The notes: generated from the letters alone by a model not told the origin. Positions 1 through 42,400 are shown, numbered from the stretch's first letter. The stretch: 64,000 nt of DNA from Glandiceps talaboti (GCF_964340395.1 NC_135566.1:15842001-15906000), one strand, 5' to 3'. A program made the numbers and translations.

Positions 1-85
1 GCCAGGAGATGGTGATGAACATTTGGATCATTTCCTAACCAAGTTATCAGAAGACAGTGACAGCCATAATGCTGCATCTCCCAAG
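1..85 (+). CDS. NOC4L: NOC4L exon (5' end cut by window edge)
   Basis: The frame starts at base 2. It encodes 28 residues, an acidic linker ending SHNAASPK, with donor AAG|GTGAGA at 85/86, phase 0. Whether an acceptor lies just upstream of base 1 cannot be seen. Confidence 0.85.
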
Positions 86-1358
86 GTGAGACCATAGACC
101 TGTTGCCGGTTCCAAGATGCATTACTCATCTCTCCATACAATGCCATGTATTGTGTATGCGCTGCGGGGTTTGCACATGCTACTCCAGGGGATGGTTGTG
201 TTCACTCGTAAAATTCCTCTCTGTCATTGATGGTGTTTAGTCTTTGTTCTATGAAATCACTCATAATCAAATAGGTCAACATGTCTTTCCATCATTTCCT
301 GATAAAAATGTTATTTCAAATGTAATAAAGACAAAACAAGACTAAATCTAACAACATAAGTGACGTCCTCTCGCACAATGCATCTTGGAACCGGAAAATC
401 GACTATTGCTGTTGCATTGTTGCTACACTGTATAGTGTATTTGATGGGATGTTTTTACAGAATTGGATGGATATATTCAGATGGGGCTGCATGTTGGTCT
501 GACCATGGGGTGAGGAAATTGGGATATGTAGTTGGTTAATAATTAGCTGTATAGCCATCATCACATGATGGTCAAACAGTTAGAGTGACCAGCTTGGTAT
601 CTGTAAGGTGCTGGTTCAAACCTCACCAATGCCATTTTTATGAATGACTGAACTCCTTAGGCAAAGTTTTTGTTTTCTAGAAGATGGGACATTGGACGAT
701 GGCAGATGTCATGTGTTAATTTGAAAATCAGTTCACAAGATACACTTTACCATAGAAAAATTGTTGTCATACTTTGCCACATTGACCAATGTAGAGCATT
801 TTATTATTCTGTGCATAATGTGATTCTAAGACAGAGCAAATTTTGTATCTATGATAGATAATACATAACTCTGTAAGGTACGCCATGAAAGGGTGCCCTC
901 ACACAATGGTCAGCCCCGCCTTCTGGTGAGGATGGAATGACACAATGTATATTACAGTTTAATGATACATGTACAACATGAAACATTTCTGTATGACTCT
1001 ATGACTTTACGTGAACATGACAGATTCAACAAAGCATGGCATGGTAGGGTGGATGTGTGTATGTGTGTGTGGGTGTGACATAGGGTGGGGGCAAGAATGC
1101 TACTTGAACAGGGTGTGTACATACATACATACATACATACATACATACATACATACATACATACATACATACATACATACATACATACATACATACATAC
1201 ATACATACGTACATACGTACATACATACATACATACATACATACATACATACAGTGACACATACATGCATGCATAGATACATGCATAAATACATACATAC
1301 ATACATACATACATACATACATACATACATACATACATACATACATACATTACACACA

Positions 1359-1400
<42 letters not shown>

Positions 1401-4400
1401 TACATACATGGTTGACATTCCTGGATGCTACTATTATCACCATAAAGATCTCTACACACTTGTACATTTCAGGAACACAAGAGGGTATTTGACAATGCAT
1501 GGTTGGCATTCCTACAACTACCTCTACCTACATCTATTTATAAGAAGGTTTTGTTAATTATGCATGAACACGTTATACCACATATGAGGAGTCCATTGCT
1601 ACTCATTGATTTCCTGACAGTGTCGTATAACATAGGTAAGTCTTTACCCACTGATGCCACCTAGTAATTACAATGTCAAATACTACTATGGAAATCAAGC
1701 TATAGGCAAACTAAGATAGACACAAACTAAACTATTGTTGTTGCAGGCTTACACACGAATGATACCAGTCCCATTACATATATTTTTACTGATAAATACA
1801 GATGTTTTCCCAGTAATATTGTAGGTAGATTTACTACGTATATTTTTCACTGATAAAACTTTGTTGGAGCCAATTAGATATTTTCCAAGCTACTGGTATA
1901 TCAATAGGTACATCTACATCCATTGTTTGACTAAATATGTATTGAATTGATTTTGTGATATAGTGTTTAGTAATATGAAATTTAGTCTTGTAACAAGACC
2001 TTGGATCTGTCTTTGGAAGATTGCTGAATAAAAACCCAGGGATGACAGTACCACTGGTGTGCAGCAAGCCCTCGATATCACCTTTGACGCTATGCGACCT
2101 GCTGTCGTTTTTAAAGTTAGCAGAATAACTTGAGGGTTTAGCAGCTAGACTATATGAAATCATGAGATATTCAAAGTATTGTCACAAAGATATGGTCATG
2201 AAATGTTTGCAAAGTGTTGTTGTTGTTGTTGTTGTTGTTGTTGACCCTCTGTTTTGTTCTCCCCCTTCTTATAGGTGGTGCCATTAGTTTACTTGCCTTG
2301 AATGGTTTATTTATTCTAATTCATAAACATAATTTGTAAGTATCGTTTCATATTTAATTGTTTTGATATTTCCATGTAAAGACTAACTTTTGTGTAACAG
2401 ATCATTGTAATTTCCATTTTGAAATTTTCTTGTTTTGGTTTGTGATGAAAATATCATAGGGTGTCTGTATTTACTTCTGTGTTTCTCTTTGTAATACCTT
2501 AAAAATGAAGGGTGATCAGTTGATTCATTTTTTAAAAAAAAGTATTAAATAAGTAAGTGCATATGTCCATGTTGGTTTTACTTTAATTTCATAATCATAC
2601 GTTAACATGCTGAATGACTTAGAAATGACAATTAAAGTCAGAAGGAAACTTTGAACCATTTATTTTATTTAAGTTCCTGAATTTCAGCAGTGCATGATAA
2701 TTTTGCTCAGTTATTCACTCTTGGGGTCACCATTGTACAATCAGTGGCACTGTGATTTTTCTAATCCTCTGATAGAGGGTATCAACATAATGTACATTGT
2801 AACAAGTTGCTTTCTTCAGGAGATGTCGTATTCTAGTTTGTGTTGTGAATATATTTTTGCAATGACTTCATGAATGATTCAAATTTGGGTGTTTCCATTC
2901 ACAGAGAATATCCTGATTTTTACAAGAAGCTATATGCCTTACTAGAACCATCAATATTCCATGTCAAGTACAGAGCAAGATTTTTTTATCTGACAGATCT
3001 CTTTCTGATGTCAACGTAAGTATCAACATCAAATAACTTTACAGATCAACTCTTGGCAAACACTGATGTATGTATAAAGAAATAACAAAAGTGATCCAGG
3101 GTTATTTTGACGCTGGGAAATGTTCTGTGAAGTTGTAAAGAAAGCAAACAGAAAGTTCAACAGAGTATGAGTATCCCTAATGTGAGAAAAAGGAAAATTT
3201 CAGTTCATTGTGAAAGGGGAACGGAGACGAGACTGATTTCATCTGCTTTACTTGATGTCCCAAAGTTTTTGGTTTCCCAATATTATCTTCTTCCTTACAG
3301 ATATATACCTTCGTACTTGGTAGCAGCATTTGTGAAGAAACTGAGTCGACTTTCACTGACAGCGCCCCCTACAGGCAGCTTACTAGTCATACCACTGGTG
3401 TGTAACCTCATCAAAAGACATCCAAATCTGAGTGTACTCATTAACAGACAAGATGGACCCACAGGTAAACATGTCACAATTACCCTTGTGAGGAATGGCG
3501 CAGGTGTTAAGGGCGCCCTCAGTAGGTGATCATTTGACATCCACTCTACTTCAGCAAGTGTATGAATACACATGAATATACACATGTACGGTGTGTGTGT
3601 GTGTGGGGGGGGGGCTCCATTTAAATGTGGGTATATGTTTATGGATGTGCTGCCCTTTGGGGTATGCAATTAAGAGTGCTTTTCATAGTTTAAGGGAGTA
3701 GATTTTGATAGGTTGGTCTGAAAAGGGTTCTCGCATTAATGATCCCTTACCAGTTGTGCTATAAGGATTACATGTGATTCATTCTTTTCAAGATCAACTT
3801 TTTCTATAATTCTGCCAGACAATTAGTTTTCATAACCAGAATTATAATCGTAATCTGACTAGGGCCATAAGTTTTATTTAAGAAACTTTGTACACATGAA
3901 AGTAACAACTCAAATAAATTGTACTCTACTCCTACAGTAAGGTCTACAAAAAAATAGTTTGGTTCCAGTAACTCGACCCCACCTAGTTTTTCACTGTCGA
4001 CCCTGAACGAATTTTTTTTTTACATAGTTGAGAAAAAAAATGATAAAATCACAAAAATTGTGAAGTCTCACAAGAAATAGTGGATGCGGAAACTGACATC
4101 AACTTAAAAAGACAATATAAAACTGTTCTTCCAATCTGTAATAGCTATACATCTGACGAGAAGAAACCAATAACATATAGACCATATGGAAAACAACAGA
4201 AAACATAACTACCTGAACTAGACACTCACATATGAAAAAAAATATATAAACAAAATCAAAATCAAAAATCTACCTACCCTACCTTAGGGTGTAATCGGAA
4301 CCACACAATTTTTTTTGTTAGGCCTATGAAATGACAGTACATTGTACATACTTGTACCTTGTTACAGAGTTAACAGATGATCCCTACAACATGGAGGAAT

Positions 4401-5445
4401 CAGATCCAGTGAAATGTCACGCTATGGACAGTTCGTTATGGGAACTGAAAACACTGCAGTCACACTATTATCATGAAGTGGTCACATCAGCATCAAGAAT
4501 CAATAGAGCTTTTCCTAAAGAAGAATGGGAGATAGGAAACTTACTGGAACTCACCCAATCAGAGGTAAACACTGTTTAAGGAGTATAGAGATATTTTCGT
4601 AAACTATGGGTTCTGGAGTCACTTCATGATTTTACATCATCTACAATTACTTGTAACTTCATAGAAACACCAAGTTGAAAGTGCAGCAGAAAACACTGCA
4701 AGCATGAGTGCAAATACCCCTGAGTACCCACACTGGAACTCACATGGCATGAGGCTCTGTTATTATAATTATTACGGTACTCGTTTATCTGAAACAACAA
4801 ATTTCCATAAAATGACACTATGCAAACATGCATTTTTGTGTAGAACGAATGATCATGTCCCCGTTTGCATATCATTTACATGCAGGTATGCAATTATGTT
4901 TTCGGTATTGCACTGCAGTGTGAATACCACTAGTATACGCATGCATCGGTGCAAGTAATCTCTGGTACATTGGTAATAATCTTGAGTATGCTACAGTGTC
5001 ACTCACACCAGGGGTATGAGGCAACAATTCTGGTGAAACCCAAAAATGATAATATCCAGGTAATAAAGGCCCAAGTTAGCTATGAGTCACATTTACATAC
5101 TTACTCCTTTATTTGTAGTTTATTTTAATAAACTCATTATACACGTCTACACATATTTGTTATTTTGGGTATGTATTTGTACACTTTCCGGTCTTTTATG
5201 CTATTTTGAATGTCCTCTATTTAGAACTACATTTGTGAAAGACTTGGCTTGGTACAACGACCTTCTTTGTCATCAGAACTACATTCACTCAACTGAAACA
5301 ATTCCATTTCTACCAAATTATGTATTTACAGCTTGTTGACAAGGAAGTTAAGAAGAAAATGAGGAAGGTTCCATTGGAATTTGAAGTACCTGTAGGACTG
5401 TTTGGAGGCAAGAATGATAGAATGAATGACATGTGGACTCTTTAG
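1..5445 (+). CDS. NOC4L: NOC4L, nucleolar complex protein 4 homologue (3' part, 7 exons)
   Basis: Partial gene; the 5' half lies outside the window. Coding exons are 2-85, 1473-1635, 2275-2335, 2905-3015, 3301-3464, 4368-4564 and 5332-5445 (stop TAG 5443-5445). All visible introns are GT-AG, and phases join to one 297-codon frame plus stop. Human NOC4L is about 516 residues, so roughly the C-terminal 58% is here. Landmarks are AWLAFLQLPLP, HMRSPLLLIDFL, FYKKLYALLEPSIFHVKYRARFF (in parts) and LVIPLVCNLIKRHPN, the Noc/Mak21 (CBF) domain signature. In yeast, Noc4 pairs with Nop14 in the nucleolar small-subunit processome and is needed for 18S rRNA maturation and 40S export; the same role is inferred here. 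It ends tail-to-tail with APPBP2. Confidence 0.95.
106..394. mobile_element. MITE, family A copy 1 (CCGGTTCCAAGATGCATT ends)
   Basis: 289 bp bounded by inverted CCGGTTCCAAGATGCATT and its complement. A second copy in opposite orientation is at 39289-39594 (APPBP2 intron 3). Interior similarity is high, for example the segments around CAACATAAGTGACGTCC and ACAATGCCATGTATTG. Similarity continues about 35 bp past the right end (AATAGTCGATTTT on the complement), so the true ends lie slightly outside. No transposase. It starts 20 bp after the NOC4L donor at 85/86. Confidence 0.85.
1119..1402. repeat. Compound microsatellite (CATA)n then (CA)n
   Basis: Almost uninterrupted CATA repeats from 1119 to about 1350, followed by a CA run to 1402, inside NOC4L intron 1 of the visible part. 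Open frames here on both strands only reflect the repeat. Confidence 0.98.
1473..1635 (+). CDS. NOC4L: NOC4L exon
   Basis: Acceptor TTTCAG|GAACAC, donor ATAG|GTAAGT. It begins EHKRVFDNAWLAFL, a strongly conserved start of the CBF domain. 163 nt, leaving phase 1. A (CATA)n/(CA)n microsatellite ends about 70 bp upstream of the acceptor. Confidence 0.95.
1681..1795. mobile_element. Fragment of MITE family C
   Basis: One terminal region only: TACTACTATGGAAATCAAGC, then GGCAAACTAAGATAGACACA. It matches the left end of the element at 46244-46556 and, more distantly, the ends of those at 9642 and 29492. It lies in a NOC4L intron. Confidence 0.6.
2216..2243. repeat. (GTT)n microsatellite
   Basis: Nine GTT units, about 30 bp upstream of a NOC4L 3' splice site. 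Confidence 0.95.
2275..2335 (+). CDS. NOC4L: NOC4L exon
   Basis: Short 61-nt exon, acceptor TTATAG|GTGGTG, donor AATTT|GTAAGT. It encodes GGAISLLALNGLFILIHKHN and a split Leu codon. A (GTT)n run and a pyrimidine tract precede the acceptor. Confidence 0.93.
2905..3015 (+). CDS. NOC4L: NOC4L exon
   Basis: Acceptor TTCACAG|AGAATA, donor TCAAC|GTAAGT. It encodes EYPDFYKKLYALLEPSIF and RARFFYLTDLFLMS, core helices of the CBF domain. 111 nt, phase 2 on both sides. Confidence 0.95.
3301..3464 (+). CDS. NOC4L: NOC4L exon
   Basis: Acceptor CTTACAG|ATATAT, donor ACAG|GTAAAC. It encodes YIPSYLVAAFVKKLSRLSL and LVIPLVCNLIKRHPN, typical of NOC4 C-terminal HEAT-like helices. Confidence 0.95.
4368..4564 (+). 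CDS. NOC4L: NOC4L exon
   Basis: Acceptor GTTACAG|AGTTAAC, donor TCAGAG|GTAAAC. It encodes DDPYNMEESDP, SSLWELKTLQSHYY and INRAFPKEEW, matching the NOC4 C-terminal region where all animal homologues carry an SSLWEL-type motif. 197 nt, ends in phase 0. Confidence 0.95.
4678..4960. repeat. Interspersed repeat, copy 1
   Basis: Its right part (GCAGGTATGCAATTATGTTT, then TGCACTGCAGTGTGAATACC) resembles 14775-14850 in APPBP2 intron 8. The ends look like weak inverted repeats. It lies in the last NOC4L intron; the family is unknown. Confidence 0.45.
5332..5445 (+). CDS. NOC4L: NOC4L terminal coding exon
   Basis: Acceptor ATTTACAG|CTTGTTG. It encodes LVDKEVKKKMRKVPLEFEVP and a short tail ending NDMWTL, then TAG. 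The 3' UTR follows directly. Confidence 0.93.
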   Translation, partial: LVDKEVKKKMRKVPLEFEVPVGLFGGKNDRMNDMWTL

Positions 5446-5454
5446 CACTGTGGG

Positions 5455-5755
5455 GTCAAAGTTCGGAAACAACACAAAGTAGCCAATCAGCACTGTGGGT
5501 CAAAGTTCAGACATCATACAATTAGCCAATCAGCACTGTGAATCAAAGTTCAGAAATCATACAATTAGTCAACCAGCAGTGGGTCAAAGTTCAGAAATCA
5601 TACAATTAGTCAACCAGCAGTGGGTCAAAGTTCAGACATCATACAATTAGCCAATCAGCACTGTGGATCAAAGTTCAGAAATCATACAATTAGTCAACCA
5701 GCAGTGGGTCAAAGTTCAGACATACAATTAGCCAATCAGCCTGTTGGTCAAAATT
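5455..5755 (+). repeat. ~42-bp minisatellite in NOC4L 3' UTR
   Basis: About seven units of a GTCAAAGTTCAGAAATCATA, CAATTAGCCAATCAGCACTG type. Two subtypes alternate (AGCCAATCAGCACTG versus AGTCAACCAGCAG). The array starts about 10 bp after the stop codon and is probably transcribed with NOC4L. The repeated CCAAT core is also a common promoter motif, but here it is simply part of the unit. Confidence 0.9.
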
Positions 5756-5990
5756 CAGAAAAAAGAAACAAGTAACAAATCCCATCTATGTGACTAGCAC
5801 ACCCAGACATTAACACTCAGACAAATCAAATCTGAAAATAATGAAACACACATCCACACTTCTAATGATTTCATCTCAGGACTTTTATTGAAACAATGGA
5901 AGTTTGTAGTCACAACTATCTGAACTTCTGAGATGATAATACTTGAGGCACAAGGATATTGACAGTAACATGAAGTGTTGTCTTGGAATC

Positions 5991-5996
5991 AATAAA
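5991..5996 (+). terminator. NOC4L: Poly(A) signal, NOC4L
   Basis: First AATAAA after the stop codon, in CAATAAAGTCTGTA, about 545 bp downstream of it. Cleavage would be expected near 6010-6025. Confidence 0.65.
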
Positions 5997-6025
5997 GTCT
6001 GTATATTACACTATGAAATAGTTAT

Positions 6026-7470
6026 TTCAAGTTTTATTACATCTACATGTTGCATCGGGCAGTCTACATGTACATTTCAAAGTACTATTTGATATCTACA
6101 TAACTCTACACCATTCAACTACTTTATACACAGACAAACTACCATAGAAATCAACGCAATTATCAATTATACGATGTGTGTACACTGATTGGGTCAACAA
6201 CTATTTACAGTGTTGCAGTGTTTTCAATTGAAGTATGAACGATGAACTACTGCAATATATTAATTGATACATTACTGAACTTGCCCTGGTGCACTGATGT
6301 AGAATTACATTTTGATTGTAGCTATAGTTGTCACAACATTGCCTACTCTGCTGCAAAGTTGAATAACAGTTTAAAATTGGTAATACAGCCAAAAGGGTGC
6401 ACAATATTCATTGTTGCAAATAAACCATGTCTATTGGTAGATATCATCATAGCTAGATATACAAAGTGATGTATTAGACAACAAACCTTGGTAACTGTAA
6501 GAGGCGCCAAATGTGAAATTTGTTATGATTGAAGTTATTAGTAATGACATCTTTGATCTGACCCTGCTAAATTCTGTACAAAGACACAGACCTACTTTGG
6601 TAATGTATCAATATGTTGCAGTAGTTTATCGTTCAGACTTTGATTGGAAGCACTGTAATATCTTTTGAATTGAGGCAAAGTGTTACAATGAGTACGGTAT
6701 ATGCATTTCTACAGAAATACTGGTAGTACAGTAATCTTACATAATATTATCAAGCATGGATCCAATGAAATGAATTTAAGTAATGTTTGCATATCATTCC
6801 ATAATATAGAAAAAAGCAGAGTGCTAATTTAATAGCACCACTTGGAGCTTGAAGCTGCTATAAGTGAATGTTCCATCAATCCATGTATGGTATAAAATAT
6901 TGATGCAGCATGATACAATCATACTGTGTATACTAGTGTTGTTAGTTAGTTAGATAGCAGTTGGATATTAAGTACTCTGTACACTGCTTTTGTGTTACAT
7001 CATTACCTGTAACGGACTAAGAAACGTCATGTCGTACCGCCCACCTGAGGGGTTGACCGATGTGTGAGGGCGCCCCATTGTACAGACTATACCTGTCATA
7101 CCGCTGCAACTAATAGCCAATGCTTGTCTTGAGACTGAAGACACGACAGCTGACAATGTAACACAAAAGAACAGAAAACAGGCTAGATTTGAAACTGCTC
7201 TAAGTGAAGTCCATCACTTCATGTAATTGACAGTGGACACAGTCTATGATGTAAAGTACAAGATATGAAACATGGACATAATGTAATGAAAACATCTACA
7301 TGTAATACTACTGATAAACAATACATACAATAGTATTGTGGATACTAATTATATTGACAGTTCAATAGGAGTTGCTGTGAATGGATGTATGATAACCCCA
7401 TGTAAAGAAAGATACAAAATAATGCCATGGCAGAATACAAATATAATACTATCACATTGTCAATATTAGT
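6026..7470. other. Intergenic DNA, no gene seen
   Basis: Between NOC4L and the next repeats. Only short chance frames. A motif GTTGACCGATGTGTGAGGGC at about 7055 recurs at about 63765, and in complement near 895-915, so it is a dispersed repeat core. Two loosely similar blocks (CTGCTATAAGTGAA near 6855, CTGCTCTAAGTGAA near 7195) may be an old duplication. Confidence 0.6.
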
Positions 7471-7475
7471 GCTGG

Positions 7476-7655
7476 CTAGCCTGTTTACGGCACTGTCGAG
7501 ATACATCATTAGCCCTCATAGCCTGTTTACAGTGCAATGAAAAGACGAGGGCTAGGAGGTACGATCAGCTAACGAAGTATCTCGACAGTACCGTAATCAG
7601 GCTATAAAAAGACATGGGCTAGGAGGTACGACCAGCTAACGACGTATCTCGACAG
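7476..7655. mobile_element. Inverted-repeat element, family B copy 1
   Basis: It begins TAGCCTGTTTACGGCACTGT and contains the complement pattern GTATCTCGACAGTACCGTAA ending in AGGCTA. A second partial arm (GGGCTAGGAGGTACGACCAG) follows. Related to 44344-44599. The nested arms suggest one copy inserted beside or into another. No coding capacity. Confidence 0.75.
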
Positions 7656-8616
7656 CCCCATAAATATGCTAAGTGCTGGCAGTTACGAATTGAGAGTTGA
7701 ATAACCATTAGTAGTATTTTCCTACTATCTGCAAATAAAATAAAAGTACATCTGATCCAGTGTTTGGAACACAAGTTAATGTTTCACACTTCATTATCTA
7801 CACAATCCAACTATCTGACAGTGAAAAATATTATATATCATGATGACCACAAGATAGTGAAATAAATTATCTATAACTTAAAAAGATTTAGTAAGTCGAT
7901 TACATGTAAAGTTACACACACACACAGTACTTGCCCCAAAAAATTAATTGTACGATAAAAAGATTGCACAAAATACAACCATTACAGATGGTTCTTTGTC
8001 CAAACCATAGACCCTCCACCAACCAAACACACCATTATCTAAATCTGTTAAGGATTCAAATTAAGACGATGACAATCAAGGTTTTGGCTTACTAAAATAG
8101 ACTCAATTTAAAACTTTTGTTGTGACACGTTGATACAAGCTATTGAATGGATAATGGTCTAATTGTACTAGAGTGGTCGTTTCTGATGACTTCCATGATC
8201 TTGGAAGTGTACATTTTGGGACTTCTAGTGTTTACACTATTGTGATAACAGTGTGATTAAAACAGACACATCCTCTTGTCAAACAACAATAGTTTTAGTT
8301 TGTACCTTTTTTCAGTAAGCTGAAACCATGGTTGCCACTGAAGTAAGATATAACACATGATTTAACAAGTGTCATCCCCCTATCTTCACACATTTGTTGA
8401 ACTTTGCAACTACAGGTCTAGTTTTCACATACCAGGGTAGGTGTCATTGATTAAAAGTCTGTACAATACCATGTCGGCTAATCCTCACAACAAGGCAGCA
8501 ATGAGGGCAGAACTGAGAGATGTATCTTACAGTTCAAGTTGATAAACAGAGGGTTTCCTTTATATGCTTGTCTTTAAAAACTATACCAGATGGTGTATCT
8601 CAATTTATGAACCATC
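7656..8616. other. Intergenic DNA, no gene seen
   Basis: AT-rich, no conserved reading frame, no clear repeat recognised beyond a short CA run near 7916-7925. Confidence 0.6.
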
Positions 8617-8782
8617 AGTGTTTGTGCTAAAGTTCGGGAACCCTGGTAACAGAAAGGGGGAAATATGGTAAAACAGGCATAGTTTCCCATACATTACACA
8701 ATAACTGTGGTGGGGGACCCCGGTAAAACGACAGGGGAACTCAGGTAGATTTTACCTGCTTACCACCCTTAACAAAAACACT
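8617..8782. mobile_element. Short MITE, family D copy 1, with 7-bp TSD
   Basis: 166 bp, ends AGTGTTTGTG and CAAAAACACT, flanked by identical AACCATC (8610-8616 and 8783-8789). A reverse-oriented copy is at 40137-40293. Shared interior motifs include GGTAACAGAAAGGGG and GGTAAAAC. Non-autonomous. Confidence 0.88.
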
Positions 8783-9641
8783 AACCATCACAAGTAATAT
8801 CATGGTTAATACTCGACAGTTTGGTTGATTAACAGATGGTTTCATTCACCATGTCATGAACACTACGGGTCTTGTCTTCAAAACTGTTATATATGATATA
8901 ACACAATTAATGTAAGTTCCATCGTGACTAAAATCACAGGTAATAGTTTCAATCCCATATATACATTCATACTTCAAATCTGGATTCCATCTAGCCATTA
9001 CCCCTTGTTCTCTTCACATCTACATACAATATTTATGTCGAGTACCAGTCGTACGACTGAGCTACACTTTTCTAATGATACTTGCACTATCAATACATCA
9101 ATTACTAGTTGCAACCGTAAATAACGTTGAGCTATATTTTTCGATAAGTTCTCCCTTCAGACATGTATCATTTATGTAGACTAGTAGTTGTTCCATAAAT
9201 GCTTTATAGCAATACTTTGGACTAGTACATAGCGTTCATTCTCGCAAACCAGAGCTGTTATATACTTCCGCAACACTGCAAAATAACAAGGACGTTGCCA
9301 TAAAAGAAGACATGGGTTACGACGACGATGGTAGCTTTCTTTCCATTCACAAAATGTAGAGTACCAGTTGCATTCTAATTGACCCCAAACTAGTGTGACA
9401 AAATTTACATAATAAAATTTTAAAATAAAGTACAAATGCTCCTATCATTCTTGGACAACTTGACATCAGAGGTGAAGTCAATTTAATACCACGGTGTAAA
9501 AAGTTGGTGTGTGCACAAATAATGGGGGCCATACTAGTAAAAGCTATCATAGATTTATATACAAATTGACAGATATGTCAGATAACATAGTTTGGTATAG
9601 AAGGGTGGTTTCATAAAACATGCCATTGGGGTAAAATACAA

Positions 9642-9969
9642 CTCTGGTAATCCAGCTTTCAGTTTACTAAGATGCAAACTAAATCTATTGTTCTTCAATG
9701 TGGTAGATTTACACAAGTGGGTGATAGTGGTTCCTCTGTTGTGTGATTCTAATCACACCCTGTGATCAAGATAGTGTAAACATTGGAAGTACTAAAACAG
9801 TACACTGTAAGTTCATGGAACTCAAGTCAATGAAACTCTGCAATGCCTCCCTACTGAAACTATCACTAAACCAATGTCCATTCAATAGCTTACCACTGTT
9901 GAATCAACATGTTACGACAATAGATTGAGTTTGTGTCTATCTTAGTAAACCGAAGGCTGGATTACCACA
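9642..9969. mobile_element. MITE family C copy (GGTAATCCAGC ends)
   Basis: About 328 bp with ~30-bp inverted ends: left TGGTAATCCAGCTTTCAGTT, right complement TGGTAATCCAGCCTTCGGTT, each followed by TACTAAGAT. About 75% similar to 29492-29813 along its whole length. Confidence 0.88.
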
Positions 9970-12244
9970 ATAATAATAATAATGCTTGCATTGCACAGCC
10001 TCACTCTCCTTATTTGGTCTTATCATGAGATGACGCTAATGACATCATTTGACACAATGAGTGGACTATAAAACCCAGTAAAAATGTGCACTGCATTTCT
10101 GGCTGATTTCATTAAAGTAAAATATTCGAAGTATAATTCTAGGCTGCGAGTTGTGGATAATAGCCCAAATCAACTATAGAATGTAGGCTAGGACAAAATG
10201 ATATCCTGATGAGGACTTCAAGACGTGTTACCTTAACTGTATTGATAATGATTTCAGATAACTATTATTATAAAAATACATAGGGGTCTCGAGGAAAGAT
10301 CTGACCAATTATATACACTGTATACCATATACAACTGTATCAATTTCAGTAATTTTCAGAAGGTTGTGATGGAGAGAGAAAATCAACGCTTGCATTTCAT
10401 CTACATTACATTATTCAGGATTTTTTTCAGCTGTCCTCAACAAACATTAAAATAAATTGTTTGCCTTGCTATAATATAATTTTTAAGACCAAGTTACACG
10501 AGACAAGTTGGAGAGCAACATACTAAGTAATCCATTGCATGTAAGAAATTGTTTGGCGTATGCACATTATTGCAGGGCCTTGCGACGCCACCTAGCGCGA
10601 CGCAAGGAATTCAACATGTTGGATTTTCTGCAACTTGTTGCAAGTTGCTTCTTGCATTGTTTGATGAACTGCCCCCATGTCACCACTTCACCTGATGATG
10701 AGTTCTCATGTAATGATAGCCGCAAATGTGTCACCAAGTTAGGTTTTTTTTTTCTTCATGACACTAGTACTTTCCTCATGTTATACACACTCAATCACTC
10801 ATGCCCAAATCACAGTCTGACCATTGGTGGCGCTCTACTGTGTAATTCCACCACTGCAACAATTGGACAATTCCCTACACAGGTATACTCATATCATGTG
10901 ACATAGTACACATATTTTATTTTAAATTTGACACACCGAGGTGACTTACTGTCATAAGGTAGTTCTTTATTTTCCTCTCCTTTAAACAGCTGATAACACT
11001 GCCTAATAATTTATCATAGCATAGTCTTACGATATTTTTGTCAAAACCATTCTCTAGTGATTTTTTTATTACGATGTTTCATCAAACCACCTAACGGCAA
11101 CCCAACTGTAGCAGTGGTGAAGAAGTGTAAAGAGCGCCACCAATGTTTGGAGAGTGTAACTGTTTCACAACAAGTCATAACACTGATGTAACTGTCTTAC
11201 TAAAACAACAGAATGTCTGACATGACATGTTAACAAAGGCTAGTGAAGTAGGGATAGCAAACAACCATACACAGTAGACTCTTGTTTTGTTTTGATTTCA
11301 TATTCATTTCAGTGGTTGGATGTAATCGGTCTGAAAATAAGTGTTCTAAATTGCTTTAAGATGTGATGTCTATCTTTTGTTTAGTTTGTAAAGAGTGCTA
11401 CCAATGTCTGTATGGCAGATATCGACATAAGAGACCTGCCCAAACTTGTCTTGTCAATCAACACCTGATCCCTGCAGAAACCTGTCAATCATTATTAGAC
11501 CTATCAATCAACCCTGCACAAACCTGTCAATCATCAAGAGTCTTGTAGAGATCTGTCAATCACCAATGTACAAATCATAGCCATCATATTCTACAAGTAA
11601 ATCATGCGCCTCACCAAATCAGGTTTGTACACGAACCCAACCATCACCAGTGACTATGCTAGGGTGCTCTGTATTACTATATTGCATACTGATTTACATC
11701 TATACACACAAAGTAATCAAAATCAACATCACGTTTTATTCCAGGGCCTTCAAATTTATGCATACATTTGTACACAAATATCACCTTTGTATTCTATGGC
11801 TACTTATATTGAATGTTAATCACAATAATGGCCAATTGTTCACAAAGTTTTAAAGCTACCACTAGGTGGCGCTATTATGCATACAACTACATTTGTATAC
11901 CATATATTGATCTGCCATTACGAATATGTTGCCACACACTTCACTGATTGTTCAATGCTGCTTGCTTTCTCAGCTCCACTCAGCTTCCCACAACCATAGT
12001 ACACAGGGGATAGCAGATACACCTTGGATGGCCTGCATCAGGTTTGTAAGCTCCACAAACAATTGGTCCAGAATGGCAATCAGCTGACATCTACAACCTG
12101 TCAACCAATCGCAGTACATCGCTCACCTCATATAATATAAACATACTACTCTACAATTTTGATAACAGTCAATCATATAATGGCATCTATTGTATTGGTC
12201 AATCCTTGATTCGTTGATAAGTTTCCCCCGACATCGTTTGGATC
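9970..12244. other. Intergenic to APPBP2 3' UTR, no gene recognised
   Basis: The APPBP2 3' UTR should occupy its right part. Complemented AATAAA signals lie at 11740-11735 and 10972-10967, either of which could end the APPBP2 transcript. Around 10578-10607 a palindrome CCTTGCGACG...CGACGCAAGG is followed by GCAACTTGTTGCAAGTTGC, possibly a worn inverted-repeat transposon. A 132-codon open frame at 10508-10906 has no recognisable domain and overlaps this palindrome. Confidence 0.5.
11735..11740 (-). terminator. APPBP2: Candidate poly(A) signal, APPBP2
   Basis: TTTATT on the + strand (AATAAA on -), about 505 nt downstream of the APPBP2 stop. It is the nearest canonical signal I found; no transcript evidence is available. 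Confidence 0.4.

Positions 12245-42400
<30,156 letters not shown>

Noticed and set aside
952-1509. Long open frames on both strands (Tyr/Val/Cys/Met and His/Thr/Tyr rich)
   Set aside because: They only translate the CATA/CA microsatellite; the period of 4 leaves all frames open.
10508-10906. 132-codon frame in the APPBP2 downstream region
   Set aside because: No domain, no splice context, overlaps a palindromic repeat and probably lies in or after the APPBP2 3' UTR.
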